Assembly (NCBI GenBank): GCA_026874595.1
Contig: CM049316.1
Location: 50,282,695-50,346,694 of the forward strand
Direction: 5' to 3'
DNA length: 64,000 nucleotides
Origin: Sipunculus nudus
Taxonomy: Eukaryota; Annelida; Sipuncula; Golfingiida; Sipunculidae
Positions 10,191 to 22,205 of this stretch are shown here, one piece after another (the stretch's first letter is position 1; each line of letters begins with the position of its first letter). The notes beneath the pieces were generated by a model. That model made no database searches and was not told the origin of the DNA. It saw only the letters and a list, made by a program, of their open reading frames with translations. A program made the translations under genes and the position numbers.

Positions 10191-12017
10191 GTTTGTTTTT
10201 TTGTTTGTTTTTTTGTGTGTTTGTCTGCGCTCTCCTGGCCACAATTTTGCAGCAATCGACATGACCCTTACAGGGGTGATTGACAACCGAACACCCTGGA
10301 ACCCTATTGTTTTTGGTCAACATTGCTCCAAGGTCAAGGGTCAAGGTCACGACAGGTGTGGTTAACGGTTTTTGCACTATAACTTCGCCATAAATAGGCT
10401 TATCCACTTCTGCAATAGCTCATTTTTTTCGTCATCACCTGGCCTTTCTTTTGATATGTAGCTTACTTAAATTTGCCGTTACCATGGTTACATTTTTTGG
10501 GCAAAAATCATGGAAATTGGAAAAAACACGACCATTTTTTTGTAACTTTGTCAGTTTTAAAGCTAGGCAGATCTAGTTTTCGGCATTTTGTTCCACATGA
10601 CCAGCTTGACACGACAGAACTAAAAGTCACGCCAAATCTCGCGCCATATCTCGTCAAACGAGAAAAAACGAGACTTCGCGGAAATGCTTATAACTCGGCG
10701 ACTTTTACAGCTAGACAGGTCTGGTTTTCGGCATTTCGTTCCACCAAACAAGCTTGACACGACAGAGCTGCAAGACAGGCCAAATCTCGCACCGTATCTC
10801 GTCAAACGAGAAAACACGGGATGTCACGGAAATGCTTATAACTGGGCCAGTTTTACAGCTAGACACGTCTGGTTTTCGGCATTTAGTTCCACTAGACCAG
10901 CTTGACACGACAGATATGCAAGTCTGGCAAAATCTCGCACCTTATCTCGTCAAACGAGAAAACACGAAATTTCACGGAAATGCTTATAACTCGGCCAGTT
11001 TTACAGCTAGACACGTCTGGTTTCCGGCATTTCCTTCCACATGACCAGCTTGATACGATAGATGTGCAAGTCAGGCCAAATCTCGCACCCTATCTCGTCA
11101 AACGAGAAAACACGAGATTTCACGGAAATGCTTATAACTCGGCGAGTTTTACAGCTAGACAGGTCTAGTTTTCGGCATTTTCTTTCACATGACCTGCTGG
11201 ACATGACAGAACTGAAAGTCAGGCCGAATGTCGCACCGTATCTCGTGAAACGAGAAAACATGAGATTTCACGGCATTGGTTATAACTCGGCGAGTTTAAC
11301 AGATAGACACGTCTGGTTTTCGGCATTTTGTTCCACTAGACCAGCTTGACACGACAGACATGCATGTCAGGCAAAATCTCGCACCGTATCCCGTCAAACG
11401 AGAAAACACGACATTTCACGGAACTGCAGCTAGACAGGTCTAGTTTTCGGCATTTAGTTCCACATGACCCGCTTGACATGACAGAACTCCAAGTCAGGCA
11501 CAATCTCGCACCGTATCTCGTCAAACGAGAAAACACGAGATTTCACCAAAATGCTTTTAACTCGGCGATTTTTACAGGTACGAAGGTCTAGTTTTCGGCA
11601 TTTTGTCACATATGAACTGCTTGACTAGATAAAGCCATAAGTCTGCCCAAATCTCGCACCATATCTTGTGCAACGTGAACAAACGAGATGTCACTGAAAT
11701 GCTTATAACTCGGCGCCTTTTACAACAAAGTAGTTCTAGTTTTCGGCATTTTGTCACATATGACCAGCTTGACATGACAAACCTGAAAACGTCTCACTGC
11801 TTCTTGTCAAACGAGATTAACGGGATTTCATGAAAAAATTTTGAACTTGGTCCCTTTTACACTAGAAAGATATGCAGCTGTTAAAGGTCAGCATGCATAA
11901 ATAAACATATTATCCGTTTCTGCTGCCCCCACAATGTTGCTCATTCATATGACTGTTTCTACATGCACTATCTGTCTGTATCATTTCCATTTCCGGCAAG
12001 CGCGTGACCTCTGGTCA
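10191..12017 (+). repeat. Composite A element, unit 1
   Basis: Leader from a TTTTTTTG tract and TCTCCTGGCC at 10231; AGGTCA repeats near 10330-10350; CCATGG palindrome near 10479. About nine 148 bp monomers follow, then the monomer-free tail and hairpin at 12005-12017. The next leader starts 1831 bp later. Some monomers are shortened (for example near 11400-11440) or end-fused, so the array has been edited by unequal exchange. Confidence 0.9.
11078..11120 (+). other. Nested inverted repeat (family A reference copy)
   Basis: Outer arms AAATCTCG (11078-11085) and CGAGATTT (11113-11120); inner arms TCTCGT (11093-11098) and ACGAGA (11102-11107) around CAA. The motif recurs about once per 148 bp in all A arrays. 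Some copies carry TCTCGT/GCGAGA, a T-G pair that would be a wobble in + strand RNA. Confidence 0.9.
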
Positions 12018-13195
12018 TCTTGTTTGTTTTTTTGTTTGTTTTTTTGTTTGTTTGTCTGCGCTCTCCTGGCCACAATTTTGCAGCAATCGACATGACCCTT
12101 ACAGGGTTGATTGACAACCGAACACCCTGGAACCCTATTGTTTTTGGTCAACATTGCTCCAAGGTCAAGGGTCAAGGTCACGGCAGGTGTGGTTAACGGT
12201 TTTTGCACTATAACTTCGCCATAAATAGGCTTATCCATTTCTGCAATAGCTCATTTTTTTTTGTCATCACCTGGCCTTTCTTTTGATATGTAGCTTACTT
12301 AAATTTGCCGTTACCATGGTTACATTTTTTGGGCAAAAATCATGGAAATTGGAAATAACACGACCATTTTTTTGTAACTTTGTCAGTTTTTAAGCTAGGC
12401 ACATCTAGTTTTCGGCATTTTGTTCCACATGACCAGCTTGACACGACAGAAATGAAAGTCACGCCAAATCTCGCGCCATATCTCGTCAAACGAGAAAAAA
12501 CGAGACTTCGCGGAAAAGCTTATAACTCGGCGACTTTTACAACTAGACAGGTCTGGTTTCCGGCATTTAGTTCCACTAGACCAGCTTGACACGACAGATA
12601 TGAAGTCTGGCAAAATCTCGCACCGTATCTCGTCAAACGAGAAAACACGAAATTTCACGGAAATGCTTATAACTCGGCCAGTTTTACGGCTAGACAGGTC
12701 TGGTTTCCGGCATTTCCTTCCACATGACCAGCTTGACACGATAGATGTGCAAGTCAGGCCAAATCTCGCACCGTATCTCGTCAAACGAGAAAACACGAGA
12801 TTTCACGGAAATGCTTATAACTCGGCGAGTTTTACAGCTAGACAGGTCTAGTTTTCGGCATTCATTAACATTTGGACGGCTTGACATGACAAACCTGCAA
12901 GACTGGCCAAATCTCGCACCATACCTCGTCAAACGATGAAAAAGGAGATTTCACAGAAATGCTAATAACTCGGCGACTTTTACAGCTAGACCGATGTAGT
13001 TTTCGCCATTTCATAACATTTAGAGAGTTTGATAAGACAAATCTTCAAGACTGGCCAAATCCTGCACCATATCTCGTCACACGAGAAGACATAATAAAAC
13101 TGCTCGTCTTGCCAAATCTCGTACTATATCTCGTCAAGCGAGAAAAAAACATGATTTCACGTAACTGCTGATAACACCGCGACTTTTGCAGCTAG
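12018..13195 (+). repeat. Composite A element, unit 2, no tail
   Basis: Leader at 12062 and about five monomers. It then stops at 13195 (GCAGCTAG) directly against a foldback minisatellite, without the usual tail or hairpin. The junction CAGCTAG-TTGCTTGCC is repeated at about 43758-43770. Confidence 0.88.
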
Positions 13196-13244
13196 TTGCT
13201 TGCCGGAATCAAAGATTTCGGCAAGCATATTGCTCAGTTGCGTA

Positions 13245-13315
<71 letters not shown>

Positions 13316-13322
13316 CTGTCTG
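13196..13322 (+). repeat. Foldback minisatellite M, one unit, with long TGTC tract
   Basis: GCTTGCCGGAATC-AAA-GATTTCGGCAAGC: 13 opposed positions with one G-T opposition and an AAA loop. Then GTTGCGTATG and about 80 bp of TGTC with a few CGTC variants. Confidence 0.88.
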
Positions 13323-14165
13323 CACTCTCCTGGCCACAATTTTGCCACAATCACCTTGAAACTTTCAGAGATGATGGAGAATTAAATTTCTAGGTGCCCT
13401 ATTGTTTTTGGTTAATGAAGGTAAACGGTTAAGGTCAAGGTCATCAAAAAACCTCAAAATTTTATTTTCCTCATAACTTGGTTAAAAATTGTCGTATCAA
13501 CCTCATTCTTACCTCATTTTGTTCGTCTTTCCATTGCCCATATCCTGGTATGATGATCCTTTGTTGGCCTTGTGTCACCTTGTCAGTATGTCTGTCTGTT
13601 TCAGGGTTGTTGTCAATTTTGTCAACGGCCTTGTTGTTCTTTCGGACATTTACGACACTACAGGCCATAGTTTTGCAGCAATAACCTTGAAACTTTTAGA
13701 GATGATGGACAAGCAAAATTCTAGGCAGTCTTTTGTTTTTTATTAAATAGGTCAAAGGTCAAGGTCAAGACCCTCAAAAAACCTCGAAACCGTATTTTCC
13801 TCAAAACTTTGTCACAAATTGTCGTATCAACCTCATTCTTACCTCATTTTGTTCGTCTTTCCATTCCCCATATCAAAGGGTGCTCAACCTTTGCTGGCCA
13901 TGTGTCACCTTGTCAGTATGTCTGTCTGTTCCTCTGTTGTTGTCAATTTTGTCAACGGCCTTGTTGTTCTGTCTCACATTTATGACACTACAAGCCACAG
14001 TTTTGCCGCAATCACCTTGAAACTTACAGAGATGACGAAAAAATAAAATGCAAGGTGCTCTATCGTTTTTCGTCAATATAGGTCAAGGACAAGGTCATCG
14101 AAAAACCTCGAAATTTTCTTTTCTTCATCACTTGGTCAAATATGGTCGTATCAACCTCATTTGTT
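13323..14165 (+). repeat. Family F tandem repeat, copy 1
   Basis: GTCGTATCAACCTCATT recurs at 13491, 13821 and 14145 (spacing 330 and 324). Each unit has CTTGAAACTT, AGGTCA repeats, ACCTTGTCAGTATGTCTGTCTG and a GGCC(A)-CA(C/T)AGTTTTGC phrase. Copy 2 at 43881-44720 is near-identical, offset 30555. Confidence 0.88.
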
Positions 14166-14582
14166 TGTTTGTCATCACTCTCCTGGCCACAATTTTGCCA
14201 CAATGACCTTGAAACTTTCAGGGATGATAAACAACCAAAATTCTAGGTGCCTTATTGTTTTTGGTCAAAATAAGTGAAAGGTCAAGGTCAAGGTCATCAA
14301 AACTTCTCAAAACGGTTTTTTCTTCATATCTTTGTGACTATTAGTTGTATCTACTTCAACAATAGCTCATTTTAATTGTCATTCCAAGGCCTGTCATCTG
14401 GTGTGTAGCTGACTCAAATTTGCCGTAACCATGGTTATAAATTTTGGGGGAAAAGTCATGATATTCGAAATTAAGGGGTCTTATTTTTCTAACTTTGTCA
14501 GTGTTAAAGCTAGAGAGACCTAGTTTTTTGCATCAGGTAGCATTCAACTAGTACTACAAGATTTTATTACAAGTCTTGCAGT

Positions 14583-14621
14583 ATCTCGTAAAATATCTCG
14601 TGAATAGAGATATTTCGAGAT
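14583..14621 (+). other. Nested inverted repeat (family G form, re-registered)
   Basis: The inner stem is AATATCTC (14592-14599) with GAGATATT (14607-14614) around GTGAATA. The outer stem is ATCTCG (14583-14588) with CGAGAT (14616-14621). The bases differ from family A, but a two-level dyad at the equivalent place is kept. Confidence 0.8.
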
Positions 14622-15381
14622 TTCATTCATCTTGCGCCAAAGGCCACATTATTGCAGGAATCATTTTGGAACTGACATATCATAAGTCCTACACTAGTAT
14701 CTCGAAATGGTTTTTTCATTTTTTGAATATTGCTGCTAGGGGGCGCTGCATACGACCCTCACACACATATCATTACATTGGCCATATCTCTAAAACCCAA
14801 AGCTCAATTACATAAACTATAGCTTATTTTTTCCCTCTGAGTCTTCTCCATAAACTGAAAATGTCATCTGGTCTCAATCTTGTGTCACTTTGTCAGTGTG
14901 TCCGTCTGTTTGTCAGTTGTCCTCAAATTTTGCTGCTTGCTGATTCTTGCGTCTCGCATATAGCATTCTACAGGCCACAGTTTTTAAAGAAGAGTTTGAA
15001 AACTGATGCATGTTATATTTTCTCACAATTTTTTTTCATTTTCCGGATATGGCCGCTAGGTGGCGCTGCACCTGACCCTCACACACATATCCTTATATTG
15101 ACCATATCTCTAAAACCCAAAGCCTCAATTACAGAAACTATGGCTTATTTTCTTTCCCTGAGTCTTCTCCATGACCTAGTAATGTCATCTGGTCTCATTC
15201 TTGTATGACTTTGTCAGTGTGTCTGTCTGTTTGTCAGTTGTCCTCAAATCCGCCTACTTGCTGGTTCTTGCGTCTCATATATAGCATTCTACAGGCCACA
15301 GTTTTTTTTTTTCAGGAATCCTTTTAAAACTGGTACATCTTATGTGTTTCACTAATATCTCAAAACAGATTTTTCATTTAG

Positions 15382-15395
15382 CCACTAGGGGGCGC
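15382..15395 (+). promoter_or_regulatory. CTCF-like motif, full consensus
   Basis: CCACTAGGGGGCGC, followed by TG, matches CCASYAGRKGGCRS at every position. Identical cores are at 35412 and 59871. Confidence 0.6.
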
Positions 15396-15721
15396 TGCAC
15401 CTTCACCTCCCCAACATATCATGTTTTGGCCATATCTCCAAAATTATAAACCTTATCTACATAAACCATCGCTAATTTTGCTCTTCTTTACCTTCGGCAC
15501 TTTTGTCTGGTAATCTGTTATCACAGATGTGTCAGTATGTTTGTCTGTTAGTCTTTTGTGGTCAGCTTTGTCTGCTTCCTCGTTGTCTGATATGTCATTT
15601 TACAGGCCACAACTTCTCAGCAAACGCTGAGGGTCATTCAAATAATAGAAAACCCACAATATGTTCTGTCTGTCCATCTGTCTGTCATTTCAACTTCCGG
15701 CAAGCGTTCGACCTCTGGTCG

Positions 15722-17845
15722 TCTAGTTTGTTTTTTTGTGTGTTTGTCTGCGCTCTCCTGGCCACAATTTTGCAGCAATCGACATGACCCTTACAGGGTT
15801 GATTGAAAACCGAACACCCTGGAACCCTATTGTTTTTGGTCAACATTGCTCCAAGGTCAAGGGTCAAGGTCACGACAGGTGTGGTTAACGGTTTTTGCAA
15901 TATAACTTCGCCATAAATAGGCTTATCCACTTCTGCAATAGCTCATTTTTTTCGTCATCACCTGGCCTTTCTTTTGATATGTAGCTTACTTAAATTTGCC
16001 GTTACCATGGTTACATTTTTTGGGCAAAAATCATGGAAATTGGAAAAAACACGAGCATTTTTTTGTAACTTTGTCAGTTTTTAAGCTAAGCAGATCTAGT
16101 TTCCGGCATTTTGTTCCACATGACCAGCTTGACACGACAGAACTGAAAGTCACGCCAAATCTCGCGCCATATCTCGTCAAACGAGAAAATACGAGACTTC
16201 GCAGAAATGCTTATAACTCGGCGACTTTTACAGCTAGACAGATCTGGTTTTCAGCATTTCGTTCCACCAAACAAGCTTGACACGACAGAGCTGCAAGACA
16301 GGCCAAATCTCGCACCGTATCTCGTCAAACGAGAAAACACGGGATTTCACGGAAATGCTTATAACTGGGCCAGTTTTGCAGCTAGACACGTCTGGTTTTC
16401 GGCATTTAGTTCCACTAGACCAGCTTGACACGACAGATATGCAAGTCTGGCAAAATCTCGCACCGTATCTCGTCAAACGAGAAAACACGAAATTTCACGG
16501 AAATGCTTATAACTCGGCCAGTTTTACAGCTAGACACGTCTGGTTTCCGGCATTTCCTTCCACATGACTAGCTTGACACGATAGATGTGCAAGTCAGGCC
16601 AAATCTCGCACCCTATCTCGTCAAACGAGAAAACACGAGATTTCACGGAAATGCTTATAACTTGGCGACTTTTACAGCTAGACAGGTCTAGTTTTCGGCA
16701 TTTTCTTTCACATGACCTGCTGGACATGACAGAACTGAAAGTCAGGCCGAATGTTGCACCGTATCTCGTCAAACGAGAAAACATGAGATTTCACGGCATT
16801 GGTTATAACTCGGCGAGTTTTACAGATAGACACGTCTGGTTTTCGGCATTTTGTTCCACTAGACCAGCTTGACACGACAGACATGCATGTCAGGCAAAAT
16901 CTCGCACCGTATCCCGTCAAACGAGAAAACACGAAATTTCACGGAACTGCAGCTAGACAGGTCTAGTTTTCGGCATTTAGTTCCACATGACCCGCTTGAC
17001 ATGACAAACCTGCAAGACTGGCCAAATCTCGCACCATATCTCGTCAAACGATAAAAAAGGAGATTTCACAGAAATGCTAATAACTTGGCGACTTTTACAG
17101 CTAGAAAGATGTAGTTTTCGCCATTTCATAACATTTAGAGAGTTTGATATGACAAATCTACAAGACTGGCCAAATCCTGCACCATATCTCGTCAAACGAG
17201 AAAACACGAGAGTACACGGAAATGCTTATAACTCGGTGACTTTTACAGCTAGACGGATTTAGTTTTCGCCATTTCGTAACGTTTGGCCGTCTTGACATAA
17301 TAAAACTGCTCGTCTTGCCAAATCTCGTACTATATCTCGTCAAGCGAGAAAAAAACATGATTTCACGTAAATGCTGATAACACCGCGACTTTTGCAGCTA
17401 GACAGGTCTAGTTTCCGGCATTTTGTAATATTTGACAAACCTGACATGACAAAACTGGAAATCTCGCCAAAGCTGGCACCATTTCCCGTCAAACGAGAAA
17501 ACACAAGATTTCATGCAAATGCTTATAACTCAGCGGCTTTTATAGCTAGACAGGTCTAGTTTTCGGCATTTCATATCATTTGGCCAGCTTGACATGACAA
17601 ACCTGAAAACGTCTCACTGCTTCTTGTCAAACGAGATTAACGGGATTTCATGAAAAAATTTTGAACTTGGTCCCTTTTACACTAGAAAGATATGCAGCTG
17701 TTAAAGGTCAGCATGCATAAATAAACATATTATCCGTTTCTGCTGCCCCCACATTGTTGCTCATTCATATGACTGTTTCTATATGCACTCTCTGTCTATC
17801 TGTCTGTATCATTTCCATTTCCGGCAAGCGCGTGACCTCTGGTCA
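15722..17845 (+). repeat. Composite A element, unit 3
   Basis: Leader TCTCCTGGCC at 15754, about eleven monomers, tail, and hairpin at 17833-17845. It starts immediately after the terminal hairpin and TCTAG of family G, so the junction is a family boundary. Confidence 0.9.
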
Positions 17846-18364
17846 TCTTGTTTTTTTGTTTATTTGTTTTTTTGTGTGTTTGTCTGTGCTCTCCTGGCCA
17901 CAATTTTGCAGCAATCGACATGACCCTTACAGGGTTGATTGACAACCGAACACCCTGGAACCCTATTGTTTTTGGTCAACATTGCTCCAAGGTCAAGGGT
18001 CAAGGTCACGACAGGTGTGGTTAACGGTTTTTGCACTATAACTTCGCCATAAATAGGCTTATCCACTTCTGCAATAGCTCATTTTTTTCGTCATCACCTG
18101 GCCTTTCTTTTGATATGTAGCTTACTTAAATTTGCCGTTACCATGGTTACATTTTTTGGGCAAAAATCATGGGAATTGGAAATAACACGACCATTTTTTT
18201 GTAACTTTGTCAGTTTTTAAGCTAGGCAGATCTAGTTTTCGGCATTTTGTTCCACATGACCAGCTTGACACGACAGAACTGAAAGTCACGCCAAATCTCG
18301 CGCCATATCTCGTCAAACGAGAAAAAACGAGACTTCGCGGAAATGCTTATAACTCGGCGACTTT
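17846..18364 (+). repeat. Composite A element, unit 4, truncated
   Basis: Leader at 17890 and CCATGG palindrome near 18136, but only about one monomer before it breaks inside GGCGACTTTT at about 18364 and continues as another leader. It lacks an array, tail and hairpin. Confidence 0.88.
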
Positions 18365-20312
18365 TGCATCAATCAACTTGAAACTTACAGGCTTGATTGA
18401 GAAACCGATTTCTAGGTGCCCTATTGTTTTTGGTCAATATTGCTCCAAGGTCAAGGGTCAAGGTCACGACAGGTATGGTTAACGGTTTTTGCACTATAAC
18501 TTCGCCATAAATAGGCTTATCCACTTCTGCAATAGCTCATTTTTTTCGTCATCACCTGGCCTTTCTTTTGACATGTAGGTTACTTAAATTTGCCGTTACC
18601 ATGGTTACATTTTTTGGGCAAAAATCATGGAAATTGGAAATAACACGACCATTTTTTGTAACTTTGTCAGTTTTTAAGCTAGGCAGATCTAGTTTTCGGC
18701 ATTTTGTTCCACATGACCAGCTTGACACGACAGAAGTAAAAGTCACGCCAAATCTCGCGCCATATCTCGTCAAACGAGAAAAAACGAGACTTCACGGAAA
18801 TGCTTATAACTCGGCGACTTTTACAGCTAGACAGGTCTGGTTTTCGGCATTTCGTTCCACCAAACAAGCTTGACACGACAGGGCTGCAAGACAGGCCAAA
18901 TCTCGCACCGTATCTCGTCAAACGAGAAAACACGGGATTTCACGGAAATGCTTATAACTCGGCCAGTTTTACAGCTAGACACGTCTGGTTTTCGGCATTT
19001 AGTTCCACTAGACCAGCTTGACACGACAGATATGCAAGTCTGGCAAAATCTCGCACCGTATCTCGTCAAACGAGAAAACACGAAATTTCACGGAAATGCT
19101 TATAACTCGGCCAGTTTTACAGCTAGACACGTCTGGTTTCCGGCATTTCCTACCACATGACCAGCTTGACACGATAGATGTGCAAGTCAGGCCAAATCTC
19201 GCACCCTATCTCGTCAAACGAGAAAACACGAGATTTCACGGAAATGCTTATAACTTGGCGAGTTTTACAGTTAGACAGGTCTAGTTTTCGGCATTTTCTT
19301 TCACATGACCTGCTGGACATGACAGAACTGAAAGTCAGGCCGAATGTCGCACCGTATCTCGTCAAACGAGAAAACATGATATTTCACGGCATTGGTTATA
19401 ACTCGGCGAGTTTTACAGCTAGACAGGTCTAGTTTTCGGCATCTAGTTCCACATGACCCGCTTGACCTGACAAACCTGCAAGACTGGCCAAATCTCGCAC
19501 CATATCTCGTCAAACTATAAAAAAGGAGATTTCACAGAAATGCTAATAACTCGGCGACTTTTACAGGTAGACAGATGTAGTTTTCGCCATTTCATAACAT
19601 TTAGAGAGTTTGATATGACAAATCTACAAGACTGGCCAAATCCTGCACCATATCTCGTCAAAGGAGAAAACACGAGAGTACACGGAAATGCTTATAACTC
19701 GGCGACTTTTACAGCTAGACGGATCTAGTTTTCGCCATTTCGTAACGTTTGGCCGTCTTGACATAATAAAACTGCTCGTCTTGCGCAATCTCGTACTATA
19801 TCTCGTCAAGCGAGAAAAAAACATGATTTCACGTAAATGCTGATAACACGGCGAGTTTTGCAGCTAGAAAGGGTCTAGTTTCCGGCATTTTGTAATATTT
19901 GACAAACCTGACATGACAAAACTGGAAATCTCGCCAAAGCTCGCTCCATTTCCCATCAAACGAGAAAACACGAGATTTCATGCAAATGCTTATAACTCAG
20001 CGGCTTTTATAGCTAGACAGGTCTAGTTTTCGGCATTTCATATCATTTGGCCAGCTTCACGTAACAAACCTGAAAACGTCTCACTGCTTCTTGTCAAACG
20101 AGATTAAAGGGATTTCATGAAAAAATTTTGAACTTGGTCCCTTTTACACTAGAAAGATATGCAGCTGTTAAAGGTCAGCATGCATAAATAAACATATTAT
20201 CCGTTTCTGCTGCCCCCACAATGTTGCTCATTCATATGACTGTTTCTACATGCACTCTCTGTCTATCTGTCTGTATCATTTCCATTTCCGGCAAGCGCGT
20301 GACCTCTGGTCA
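18365..20312 (+). repeat. Composite A element, unit 5
   Basis: Begins with a variant leader (GCATCAATCAACTTGAAAC, then ATTTCTAGGTGCCCTATTG) that mixes features of the A and G leaders. Then AGGTCA repeats near 18447-18468, CCATGG near 18595, about nine monomers, tail, and hairpin at 20300-20312. Confidence 0.88.
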
Positions 20313-20435
20313 TCTTGTTGCTTGCCGGAAATCTTCGATTTCCGCAAGCATGTTGGTCAGTTCCGTATGTCCATTTGTCTGTTTGTTTGTTTTTTTGTTT
20401 TTTTGTTTTTTTGTTTGTTTTTTTGTGTGTTTGTC
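20313..20435 (+). repeat. Foldback minisatellite M, one unit, with TTTTTTG tract
   Basis: GCTTGCCGGAAATC-TTC-GATTTCCGCAAGC, then TCAGTTCCGTATGTCC and a run of T6-7/G units instead of TGTC. It bridges two composite A elements. Confidence 0.85.
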
Positions 20436-22108
20436 TGCGCTCTCCTGGCCACAATTTTGCAGCAATCGACATGACCCTTACAGAGTTGATTGACAACCGA
20501 ACACCCTGGAACCCTATTGTTTTTGGTCAACACTGCTCCAAGGTCAAGGGTCAAGGTCACGACAGGTGTGGTTAACGGTTTTTGCACTATAACTTCGCCA
20601 TAAATAGGCTTATCCACTTCTGCAATAGCTCATTTTTTTCGTCATCACCTGGCCTTTCTTTTGATATGTAGCTTACTTAAATTTGCCGTTACCATGGTTA
20701 CATTTTTTGGGCAAAAATCATGGAAATTGGAAATAACACGACCATTTTTTTGTAACTTTGTCAGTTTTTAAGCTAGGCAGATCTAGTTTTCGGCATTTTG
20801 TTCCACATGACCAGCTTGACACGACAGAACTAAAAGTCACGCCAAATCTCGCGCCATATCTCATCAAACGAGAAAAAACGAGACTTCGCGGAAATGCTTA
20901 TAACTCGGCGACTTTTACAGCTAGACAGGTCTGGTTTTCGGCATTTCGTTCCACCAAACAAGCTTGACACGACAGAGCTGCAAGACAGGCCAAATCTCGC
21001 ACCGTATCTCGTCAAACGAGAAAACACGGGATGTCACGGAAATGCTTATAACTGGGCCAGTTTTACAGCAAGACACGTCTGGTTTTCGGCATTTAGTTCC
21101 ACTAGACCAGCTTGACACGACAGATATGCAAGTCTGGCAAAATCTCGCACCGTATCTCGTCAAACGAGAAAACACGAAATTTCACGGAAATGCTTATAAC
21201 TCGGCCAGTTTTACAGCTAGACACGTCATGGTTTCCGGCATTTCCTTCCACATGACCAGCTTGACACGATAGATGTGCAAGTCAGGCCAAATCTCGCACC
21301 CTATCTCGTCAAACGAGAAAACACGAGATTTCACGGAAATGCTTATAACTCGGCGAGTTTTACAGCTAGACAGGTCAAGTTTTCGGCATTTTCTTTCACA
21401 TGACCTGCTGGACATGACAGAACTGAAAGTCAGGCCGAATGTCGCACCGTATCTCGTCAAACGAGAAAACATGAGATTTCACGGCATTGGTTATAACTCG
21501 GCGAGTTTTACAGATAGACACGTCTGGTTTTCGGCATTTTGTTCCACTAGACCAGCTTGACACGACAGACATGCATGTCAGGCACAATCTCGCACCGTAT
21601 CTCGTCAAACGAGAAAACACGAGATTTCACCAAAATGCTTTTAACTCGGCGATTTTTACAGGTACGAAGGTCTAGTTTTCGGCATTGTGTCACATATGAA
21701 CTGCTTTATAAGATAAAGCCATAAGTCTGCCCAAATCTCGCACCATATCTTGTGCAACGTGAACAAACGAGATGTCACTGAAATGCTTATAACTCGGCGC
21801 CTTTTACAACAAAGTAGTTCTAGTTTTCGGCATTTTGTCACATATGACCAGCTTGACATGACAAACCTGAAAACGTCTCACTGCTTCTTGTCAAACGAGA
21901 TTAACGGGATTTCATGAAAAAATTTGAACTTGGTCCCTTTTACACTAGAAAGATATGCAGCTGTTAAAGGTCAGCATGCATAAATAAACATATTATCCGT
22001 TTCTGCTGCCCCCACAATGTTGCTCATTCATATGACTGTTTCTACATGCACTCTCTGTCTATCTGTCTGTATCATTTCCATTTCCGGCAAGCGCGTGACC
22101 TCTGGTCA
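20436..22108 (+). repeat. Composite A element, unit 6
   Basis: Leader at 20441, about eight monomers and tail; hairpin at 22096-22108. One monomer has a one-base insertion (GTCATGGTTTCC near 21226). Period to the next leader is 1771 bp. Confidence 0.9.
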
Positions 22109-22121
22109 TTGCTTGCCGGAA
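22082..22121 (+). other. Compact junction cruciform
   Basis: Outer arms TTCCGGCAAGC (22082-22092) and GCTTGCCGGAA (22111-22121) enclose the terminal hairpin TGACC-TCT-GGTCA. The element end and the first M unit thus form one two-level inverted repeat. A longer version spans 1655-1699. Confidence 0.8.
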
Positions 22122-22205
22122 ATCTTCGATTTCGGCAAGTTGGTTGGTCAGTTGCGTATGTCCATTTGTCTGTTTTTTTGTTTTTTTGTTTTTTTGTGTG
22201 TTTGT
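22109..22205 (+). repeat. Foldback minisatellite M, one unit, with TTTTTTTG tract
   Basis: GCTTGCCGGAAATC-TTC-GATTTCGGCAAG followed by TTGGTTGGTCAGTTGCGTATGTCC, the same variant as the first unit at 1689. The tract is three T-rich repeats ending in GTGTGTTTG. Confidence 0.85.

Larger units (their letters stand above)
14166..15721 (+). repeat. Family G repeat, copy 1
   Basis: Leader CTCTCCTGGCC near 14180, AGGTCA repeats (about 14279-14297), palindrome-like GTAACCATGGTTAT at 14425, and an altered nested dyad (14583-14621). Then tandem units of about 320-329 bp, each with a CTCF-like motif (14733, 15053, 15382). It ends with TTCCGGCAAGC and the hairpin at 15709-15721. Relatives lie at 28561, 33061, 44721, 53026 and 57521. 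Confidence 0.87.

Noticed and set aside
13196-13322. CRISPR-like appearance of short hairpin repeats with spacing
   Set aside because: Spacing is filled by microsatellite, not unique spacers; no cas genes are present, and the context is eukaryotic repeat DNA.
15700-15721. tRNA-type B box (GTTCGACC) suggesting a SINE
   Set aside because: Only about 8 of 11 positions fit, the stem-loop geometry is wrong, and no A box lies upstream at the right distance.
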